The position numbers and the translations under genes are program-made. The notes under the pieces were generated by a model, which worked only from the letters and a program-made list of their open reading frames with translations, made no database searches and had not been told where the DNA came from. Positions 1-5,693 of a DNA stretch of 5,693 nt are shown here, piece after piece. Position 1 is the first letter of the stretch; each line of letters opens with the position of its first letter. This DNA comes from Massilia sp. (GTDB lineage Bacteria > Pseudomonadota > Gammaproteobacteria > Burkholderiales > Burkholderiaceae_D), in contig DOUW01000167.1 in the NCBI GenBank assembly GCA_003520365.1, positions 1 to 5,693 on the forward strand, written 5' to 3'.

Positions 1-994
1 CGCCGGCTTCGGCCAGCGCGACGGCTTCACCGGCGCCTGGGGCGCCGCGCGCGAGCAGTCGACCGGCAAGGACACGCAGAGCGGCCACTGGGAGATCGCC
101 GGCGTGCCGGTGCTGTTCGACTGGGGCTACTTCCCGAAGACCGTGCCGTCCTTCCCGCAAGAACTCACGGATAAACTGCAAGAGCTGACCGGCGTGCCGG
201 GCTGGCTCGGCAACTGCCACGCTTCCGGCACCACCATCATCAACGAGCTGGGCGACGAGCACGTCGCCAGCGGCAAGCCGATCCTCTACACCTCGGCTGA
301 CTCTGTACTGCAGATCGCCGCGCACGAAGAGCACTTCGGCCTGGAGCGCCTGTACGCGGTCTGCGAAGCGGCCTACGAGCTGGTCAAGCCCTACAACATC
401 GGCCGCGTGATCGCGCGTCCTTTCGTAGGCGCCAACGGCGACTACAAGCGCACCGCGAACCGTCACGACTACGCCGTGCCGCCCACCGCGCCGACCCTGC
501 TCGACCACGTGAAGGACGCGGGAGGCGACGTCATCGCCCTGGGTAAGATCAGCGACATCTTCGCCGGCCAGGGCGTGACCCGCCTGGTCAAGGGCCCGGA
601 CAACATGGCGCTGTTCGACCGCCTGCTCGAAGTGGCCGACGACGCACCGGAAAAGTCGCTCACCTTCGTGAACTTCGTCGACTTCGACATGCACTTCGGC
701 CACCGCCGCGACGTCGCCGGTTATTCGAACGCGCTGCACGAGCTGGATGCGCGCCTGCCCGAGTTCATGGCGAAGCTGAAGGATGGCGACCTGGTCGTGA
801 TCACCGCCGACCACGGCTGCGACCCGACCGCGCCGGGCTCGGACCACACCCGCGAACACATCCCGATGATCTTCTTCGGCCCGAATGTCGCGCCGCAGGA
901 ACTCCCGACGGCATCGACCTTCTCCGATATCGGCGCCACCCTGGCGAAACACCTCGGCGTCAAACCCCTCTCGAACGGAACCGCACTGCTATGA
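1..994 (+). CDS. deoB: Phosphopentomutase DeoB (partial, N-terminus outside window)
   Basis: This cytoplasmic, metal-dependent mutase of the alkaline phosphatase superfamily interconverts (deoxy)ribose-1-phosphate and (deoxy)ribose-5-phosphate. The frame is open from the first base (first full codon at 2) and ends at TGA 992-994, giving about 330 residues. E. coli DeoB has about 407, so roughly 75 N-terminal residues are missing, including the first metal-binding Asp. Visible family motifs are [11 protein letters not shown], whose Thr (codon 74-76) corresponds to the phosphorylated active-site Thr; [51 protein letters not shown]; and the metal-site block TADHGCDPT (Asp 809, His 812) with SDHTREHIP (Asp 842, His 845, His 857). 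An internal GTG at 104 lies after the phospho-Thr motif and cannot be the true start. The stop overlaps the deoC start codon, so the two are probably translationally coupled. Similarity to E. coli DeoB, compared from memory, runs along the whole visible length; the identification is secure. Confidence 0.97.
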   Translation, partial: AGFGQRDGFTGAWGAAREQSTGKDTQSGHWEIAGVPVLFDWGYFPKTVPSFPQELTDKLQELTGVPGWLGNCHASGTTIINELGDEHVASGKPILYTSADSVLQIAAHEEHFGLERLYAVCEAAYELVKPYNIGRVIARPFVGANGDYKRTANRHDYAVPPTAPTLLDHVKDAGGDVIALGKISDIFAGQGVTRLVKGPDNMALFDRLLEVADDAPEKSLTFVNFVDFDMHFGHRRDVAGYSNALHELDARLPEFMAKLKDGDLVVITADHGCDPTAPGSDHTREHIPMIFFGPNVAPQELPTASTFSDIGATLAKHLGVKPLSNGTALL

Positions 995-1947
995 CCCAGA
1001 ACCTGGACTTCAAACGTAACACCGCCGTCGGCCTCGACCTCGGCTGGGTCAACAGCCTGAAGGTGAACCGCAACGCGGCCGACCGCCGCGCCGCCAGCCT
1101 GGCGAACCGCCGCACGGTGAAGAAGGAATACCAGGCCGCCTGGCTGGTCCGCGCCATCGAGTGCATGGACCTGACCACGCTGTCCGGCGACGACACCCCG
1201 GGCCGCGTCGAGCGCCTGTGCCGCAAGGCGATGCGCCCGTTGCGCGCCGACCTGATGCAGGCACTGGGCCTGGAAACGCTGCAGACCGGCGCGGTCTGCG
1301 TGTACCACGAGATGATCCAGCCGGCCGCGAAGATCATCCAGGGCCGCCTGCCGATCGCCGCCGTGTCGACCGCCTTCCCGGCCGGCCTGTCGAGCATGGA
1401 AACCAAGCTGCGCGAGATCGAACTGTCGGTCGCCGCCGGCGCCACCGAGATCGACATCGTCATCACCCGCCAGCACGTCCTGACCGGCAACTGGCAAGCC
1501 CTGTACGACGAAATGCTGGCCTACCGCCAGGCCTGCGGCGAGGCGCATGTGAAGGCGATTCTCGCCACCGGCGACCTGGTCACCCTGGACAACGTGGCGA
1601 AGGCCTCGTGGGTCTGCATGATGGCCGGCGCCGACTTCATCAAGACCTCGACCGGCAAGGAAGGCGTGAACGCCACCATTCCCGTGTCGCTGGTGATGGT
1701 GCGCGCGATCCGCGAATACTACGAGCAGACCGGCTTCATGGTCGGCTACAAGCCGGCCGGCGGTGTCTCCACCGCGAAGTCGGCCCTGCAATACCTGACC
1801 GTGATGAAGGAAGAGCTGGGCAACGAGTGGCTGCAGCCGCACCTGTTCCGCATCGGCGCGTCGAGCCTGCTGACCGACATCGAGCGCCAGCTCGAACACT
1901 ACGTCACCGGCGCCTACTCGGCAGCCCACCGCCACGCGCAACCTTAA
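991..1947 (+). CDS. deoC: Deoxyribose-phosphate aldolase, long animal DERA-like form
   Basis: This class I (Schiff-base) aldolase cleaves 2-deoxy-D-ribose-5-phosphate to glyceraldehyde-3-phosphate and acetaldehyde in the cytoplasm. The 318-residue product carries [10 protein letters not shown] (60-69), STAFPAG (126-132), EIDIVI with Asp155, ILATGDL (190-196), [15 protein letters not shown] with the Schiff-base Lys218, GYKPAGG with the second active-site Lys254, and the phosphate-binding region RIGASSLL (287-294). From memory, human DERA is also 318 residues and uses Asp155, Lys218 and Lys254, so length and numbering coincide; E. coli DeoC is about 259 residues with the equivalents at 102, 167 and 201. 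The extra N-terminal part contains the DERA-like [13 protein letters not shown]. The ATG overlaps the deoB stop as ATGA. Only a weak GGA ribosome-binding sequence (977-979) lies upstream, which suggests coupled translation. The stop is TAA at 1945-1947. Confidence 0.97.
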   Translation: MTQNLDFKRNTAVGLDLGWVNSLKVNRNAADRRAASLANRRTVKKEYQAAWLVRAIECMDLTTLSGDDTPGRVERLCRKAMRPLRADLMQALGLETLQTGAVCVYHEMIQPAAKIIQGRLPIAAVSTAFPAGLSSMETKLREIELSVAAGATEIDIVITRQHVLTGNWQALYDEMLAYRQACGEAHVKAILATGDLVTLDNVAKASWVCMMAGADFIKTSTGKEGVNATIPVSLVMVRAIREYYEQTGFMVGYKPAGGVSTAKSALQYLTVMKEELGNEWLQPHLFRIGASSLLTDIERQLEHYVTGAYSAAHRHAQP

Positions 1948-1965
1948 ACACCGAACGGATTCGTC

Positions 1966-4344
1966 ATGCCAACAATTAAAGAGATTCTGCAAACTATGGA
2001 TTACGGCCCCGCTCCTGAAACCACCAAAGAAGCGCACGCGTGGCTGGACGGGCATGGACGCCGTTTCGGCCTCTTCATCGACAACGCCTGGACCGAGGCT
2101 GCCGACACTTTTGCATCGAACAACCCGGCCGACGGCTCGGAACTGGCGCAGGTCACGCAAGCCACCGCTGACGACGTCGAGCGCGCCGTCGCGGCCGCAC
2201 GCCGCGCCCAGCCGGGCTGGGTCGCCCTCGGCGGCCATGGCCGCGCGAAGGGGATGTACGCGCTGGCGCGCCTGCTGCAAAAGCACGCCCGCCTGTTCGC
2301 GGTGCTGGAAACCCTGGACAACGGCAAGACCATCCGCGAAACCCGCGATGCCGATTTGCCGCTGGCCGCCCGCCACTTCTACCACCACGCCGGCTGGGCC
2401 GCGCTGCAGGCCGAGGAATTCGCCGACTACCGCGCCGTCGGCGTGGTCGGCCAGATCGTGCCATGGAACTTCCCGCTCTTGATGCTGGCGTGGAAAATCG
2501 CCCCGGCGCTGGCCGCCGGTAATACCGTCGTCTTCAAGCCGGCCGAGTACACCTCGCTGACCGCGCTGCTGTTCGCCGAGATCTGCCAGCAGGCCGGTGT
2601 GCCGGCCGGCGTGGTCAACATCGTCACCGGCGACGGCCGCGTCGGCGAAGCCATCGTGAATCACCCGGGCATCGACAAGCTGGCCTTCACCGGCTCGACC
2701 GAAGTCGGCCGCATCATCCGCAAGGCTACCGCGGGCAGCGGCAAGAAGCTGTCGCTGGAACTGGGCGGCAAGTCGCCCTTCATCGTGTTCGACGACGCCG
2801 ACCTCGACGCCGCCGTCGAAGGCCTGGTCGACTCGATCTGGTTCAACCAGGGGCAAGTGTGCTGCGCGGGCTCGCGCCTGCTGGTGCAGGAGTCGGTCTA
2901 CGACCGCTTCATCGCGAAAGTGAAAGCGCGCATGCAGAACCTGCGCGTCGGCTCGCCGCTGGATAAATCGAACGACATCGGCGCCCTGGTCGACCCAGTG
3001 CAGCAGCAGCGCATCCACGGCCTGGTCGAAGCCGCCCGTGCCGAGGGTTGCGAGATCTGGCAGCCGGCCTGCGAAGCGCCACAAGCCGGCTCCTGGTACC
3101 TGCCGACCCTGATCACCGGCGCCTCGACCTCGGCCTCGGTCGCCCAGACCGAGATCTTCGGACCGGTGCTGGTGGCGATGAGCTTCCGCACCCCGGGCGA
3201 GGCGGTCCAGCTGGCGAATAACACCGTGTATGGCCTGGCCGCCTACGTGTGGTCGGAATCGATCTCGCTGGCGCTGGACGTGGCGCCGCAGATCAAGGCC
3301 GGCGTGGTCTGGATCAACACCGCCAACCAGTTCGACGCGGCCTGCGGCTTCGGCGGCTACCGCGAATCGGGCTTCGGCCGCGAGGGCGGCAAGGAGGGCA
3401 TGTACGAATACCTGACCCACCTGTCGGAAGACGCACGCCCGGCGGCGCCGGTCATCGCCGAAAAAGGCAAAGTGAAAGCCGCAGAGGGCGACAGCCCGTT
3501 CGCCGTCGACCGCACCGCCAAGCTCTACATCGGCGGCAAGCAGGCCCGCCCGGACGGCGCCTACAGCCGCGCCATCGCCGGCGCCAACGGCGCCTTCCTG
3601 GCCGACGTCGGCGAGGGCAGCCGCAAGGACATCCGCAACGCCGTCGAAGCGGCGCACAAGGCGTCCGGCTGGACCAAGGCCACCGCGCACAACCGCGCCC
3701 AGGTGCTGTACTACATCGCCGAGAACCTGGCGATCCGCGCCGACGAATTCGCCCAGCGCATCGCCGCGCAGACCGGTGCGAAGGACGCAGCCCGCGAAGT
3801 GCAGGCCTCGATCGAGCGCCTGTTCTACTGGGCGGCCTGGGCCGACAAGTACGACGGCCTGGCGCACCAGCCGCCGATGCACGGCATTACCGTCGCGCTG
3901 AACGAGCCGGTCGGCGTGATCGGCGTGATCTGCCCGAACGAGAACCCGCTGCTGGGCTTCATCTCGCTGGTCGCTCCGGCGCTGGCGCTGGGCAACCGCG
4001 TGGTCGCCGTGCCGTCGGAAGCCTACCCGCTGTCGGCCACCGACCTGTACCAGGTGCTGGATACCTCGGACCTGCCGGGCGGCGCGCTGAACATCGTCAC
4101 CGGTTCGGCCGACGAGCTGGCGCGCACCCTGGCGACCCACGGCGACGTGGACGCGGTGTGGCGTCACGACGGTTCGGCGGAAGGCTGCGCCGAGGTCGAG
4201 CGTCTGTCCGCGGAAACGCTGAAGCGCACCTGGGTCGGCGGCGGCAAGGGCCGCGACTGGTTCGATGCCAAGCAGGCATGCGGCCGCGCCGTGCTGCAGC
4301 ACGCCAGCCAGGTAAAAAACGTCTGGATTCCGTACGGCGTTTAA
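1966..4344 (+). CDS. ALDH16-type aldehyde dehydrogenase (catalytic plus degenerate ALDH domain)
   Basis: This 792-residue NAD(P)+-dependent aldehyde dehydrogenase is likely cytoplasmic; no signal peptide or membrane segment is apparent. Domain 1 (about 20-490) is complete: oxyanion Asn168 in PWNFPL, cofactor Lys191 in FKPAE, Rossmann motif FTGSTEVG (241-248), general base Glu265 in ELGGK, nucleophile Cys299 in GQVCCAGSR (34 residues after the Glu, as in ALDH2), Glu396 in EIFGPVL, and WINTANQFD (449-457). A charged, Ala-rich linker (about 491-518) leads to domain 2 (about 519-792), which resembles the ALDH cofactor-binding half. Domain 2 has PNENP (657-661) instead of PWNFP and VPSE (682-685) instead of KPSE, and no ELGGK or catalytic Cys. 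This matches the ALDH16 family (animal ALDH16A1 and bacterial homologues). The gene lies 18 bp after deoC with a weak GGA ribosome-binding site (1957-1959). Oxidation of DeoC-derived acetaldehyde to acetate is inferred from context; the true substrate range is unknown. Confidence 0.93.
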   Translation: MPTIKEILQTMDYGPAPETTKEAHAWLDGHGRRFGLFIDNAWTEAADTFASNNPADGSELAQVTQATADDVERAVAAARRAQPGWVALGGHGRAKGMYALARLLQKHARLFAVLETLDNGKTIRETRDADLPLAARHFYHHAGWAALQAEEFADYRAVGVVGQIVPWNFPLLMLAWKIAPALAAGNTVVFKPAEYTSLTALLFAEICQQAGVPAGVVNIVTGDGRVGEAIVNHPGIDKLAFTGSTEVGRIIRKATAGSGKKLSLELGGKSPFIVFDDADLDAAVEGLVDSIWFNQGQVCCAGSRLLVQESVYDRFIAKVKARMQNLRVGSPLDKSNDIGALVDPVQQQRIHGLVEAARAEGCEIWQPACEAPQAGSWYLPTLITGASTSASVAQTEIFGPVLVAMSFRTPGEAVQLANNTVYGLAAYVWSESISLALDVAPQIKAGVVWINTANQFDAACGFGGYRESGFGREGGKEGMYEYLTHLSEDARPAAPVIAEKGKVKAAEGDSPFAVDRTAKLYIGGKQARPDGAYSRAIAGANGAFLADVGEGSRKDIRNAVEAAHKASGWTKATAHNRAQVLYYIAENLAIRADEFAQRIAAQTGAKDAAREVQASIERLFYWAAWADKYDGLAHQPPMHGITVALNEPVGVIGVICPNENPLLGFISLVAPALALGNRVVAVPSEAYPLSATDLYQVLDTSDLPGGALNIVTGSADELARTLATHGDVDAVWRHDGSAEGCAEVERLSAETLKRTWVGGGKGRDWFDAKQACGRAVLQHASQVKNVWIPYGV

Positions 4345-4360
4345 CCAAATAGTAAGAGTA

Positions 4361-4382
4361 CCGTCACGTTGACGCGTGACGG
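4361..4382 (+). terminator. Perfect 8-bp stem-loop after the ALDH gene; possible terminator
   Basis: CCGTCACG (4361-4368) pairs perfectly with CGTGACGG (4375-4382) across a 6-base loop, 16 bases after the ALDH stop codon. Position and GC-rich stem suit an intrinsic terminator or a 3'-end stabiliser. However, no T-run follows: the next bases are the start of the palindromic element. Termination is therefore uncertain. A regulator-binding palindrome is another possibility. Confidence 0.4.
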
Positions 4383-4548
4383 GTAGGGTGGGCGCCCCGT
4401 GCCCACGCGGTGATAGTTGACATCTGCGATGTCGTGGTCGGGCCGGCATGGATAATGGCTTCGATCGCGTGATCGACCGGCATAGGCTACGTATCACCGC
4501 GTGGGCACATTTTGCATTTAAGGCCCCGCCTCAAATGCCCCACCCTAC
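4383..4548. repeat. 166-bp nested inverted-repeat element (REPIN/MITE-like)
   Basis: The outer arms GTAGGGTGGG (4383-4392) and CCCACCCTAC (4539-4548) are perfect 10-bp inverted repeats. Inside them, GTGCCCACGCGGTGATA (4399-4415) and its exact complement TATCACCGCGTGGGCAC (4492-4508) form a 17-bp perfect inverted repeat. The left end alone can fold as GTGGGC (4388-4393) with GCCCAC (4401-4406), a REP-like hairpin. The interior also has small hairpins: GACATC/GATGTC (4419-4424/4428-4433) and TCGATC/GATCGA (4461-4466/4471-4476). No coding capacity or transposase is seen, and no clear target-site duplication. This is typical of a non-autonomous, probably multicopy palindromic element; copy number cannot be judged from one window. 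Confidence 0.75.
4514..4538. repeat. Hairpin inside the right arm of the palindromic element
   Basis: GCATTT (4514-4519) pairs with AAATGC (4533-4538), and AGGC (4521-4524) with GCCT (4528-4531), separated by one A/C mismatch and closed by a CCC loop. It sits between the inner and outer arms on the right side, where the left side has only 6 bases, making the element asymmetric. It could be a family feature or a later insertion. Its function is unknown. Confidence 0.5.
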
Positions 4549-4617
4549 GTCGTTTCCGGCGTTATCGATACGATTGCGCCCGTTTGTTTATTTGAATTTA
4601 TGAGAGGCGAACATCCT
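4549..4617 (+). promoter_or_regulatory. AT-rich leader upstream of deoA; possible promoter region
   Basis: The 69 bases between the palindromic element and deoA include an AT-rich patch (about 4581-4601) that stands out against the GC-rich surroundings. TACGAT (4569-4574) resembles a -10 box, but no convincing -35 hexamer at normal spacing was found. No DeoR- or CytR-type operator was recognised. A deoA promoter here is plausible because the element and the stem-loop separate deoA from the upstream genes, but the exact site cannot be assigned. Confidence 0.3.
4602..4609 (+). promoter_or_regulatory. Ribosome-binding site that selects the deoA start
   Basis: The purine-rich sequence GAGAGGCG contains GAGG (4604-4607), 10 bases before the ATG at 4618. 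A second in-frame ATG at 4600 overlaps this site and would add six residues (MRGEHP). The Shine-Dalgarno placement, and the match of residue numbering with E. coli DeoA from the later start, favour 4618. Confidence 0.6.

Positions 4618-5693
<1,076 letters not shown>

Noticed and set aside
1161..1979. Plus-strand alternative-frame ORF of 272 codons inside deoC
   Set aside because: It overlaps deoC in another frame; the Arg/Pro/Gly-rich translation has no motifs and is typical of an out-of-frame reading of GC-rich sequence.
3249..4352. Plus-strand alternative-frame ORF of 367 codons inside the ALDH gene
   Set aside because: It is an Arg/Gly/Pro-rich shadow of the second ALDH domain, whose own frame shows clear homology and continues to the stop at 4344.
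721..4497. A 1258-codon open frame on the minus strand spanning deoB, deoC and the ALDH gene
   Set aside because: It lies opposite three genes with strong family motifs, its translation is low-complexity and rich in Arg, Ala, Gly, His and Gln with no recognisable domain, and long antisense frames are expected from high-GC codon bias. Its start falls inside the palindromic element.
4383..4548. CRISPR array or tRNA/riboswitch in the deoA upstream gap
   Set aside because: The repeats are inverted, not regularly spaced direct repeats, and no cloverleaf or known riboswitch core was recognised.
4600..4617. Upstream in-frame ATG as the deoA start
   Set aside because: It overlaps the likely ribosome-binding site, has no Shine-Dalgarno of its own, and would shift residue numbering by six relative to E. 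coli DeoA, which aligns exactly from 4618.

Overview
The window is a compact, GC-rich, wholly plus-strand stretch of a bacterial deoxyribonucleoside catabolism (deo) cluster, in the order deoB (3' part) - deoC - a fused double-domain aldehyde dehydrogenase of ALDH16 type - deoA (5' part). High GC at third codon positions, the deo gene content and a REPIN/MITE-like GTGGGC/GCCCAC palindrome are compatible with a betaproteobacterium, perhaps Oxalobacteraceae (Massilia/Duganella-like). The taxonomic guess rests on recall only; no marker gene is present.

Layout. Positions 1-994 hold the C-terminal ~330 residues of phosphopentomutase; its N-terminus lies before the window. Its stop codon overlaps the deoC start in an ATGA (991-994). 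DeoC (991-1947, 318 aa) is the long form resembling animal DERA rather than the ~259-aa E. coli enzyme. Eighteen bases later comes a 792-aa protein (1966-4344) with a complete catalytic ALDH domain followed by a shorter, degenerate ALDH-like domain lacking the catalytic residues. A 273-bp gap (4345-4617) follows, the only sizeable non-coding stretch. It holds a perfect 8-bp stem-loop, a 166-bp nested inverted-repeat element and an AT-rich leader. Thymidine phosphorylase (deoA) starts at 4618 and runs off the window end.

How the genes work together. DeoA phosphorolyses thymidine and deoxyuridine to the free base and deoxyribose-1-phosphate. DeoB isomerises this to deoxyribose-5-phosphate, and DeoC cleaves that to glyceraldehyde-3-phosphate and acetaldehyde. 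The ALDH16 homologue is well placed to oxidise the reactive acetaldehyde to acetate with NAD(P)+; that last step is inferred from position and family. The core pathway is well known. The items most worth a second look are the ALDH16-type fusion inside a deo operon, its pairing with an animal-like DERA, and the palindromic element that separates deoA from the three genes upstream.
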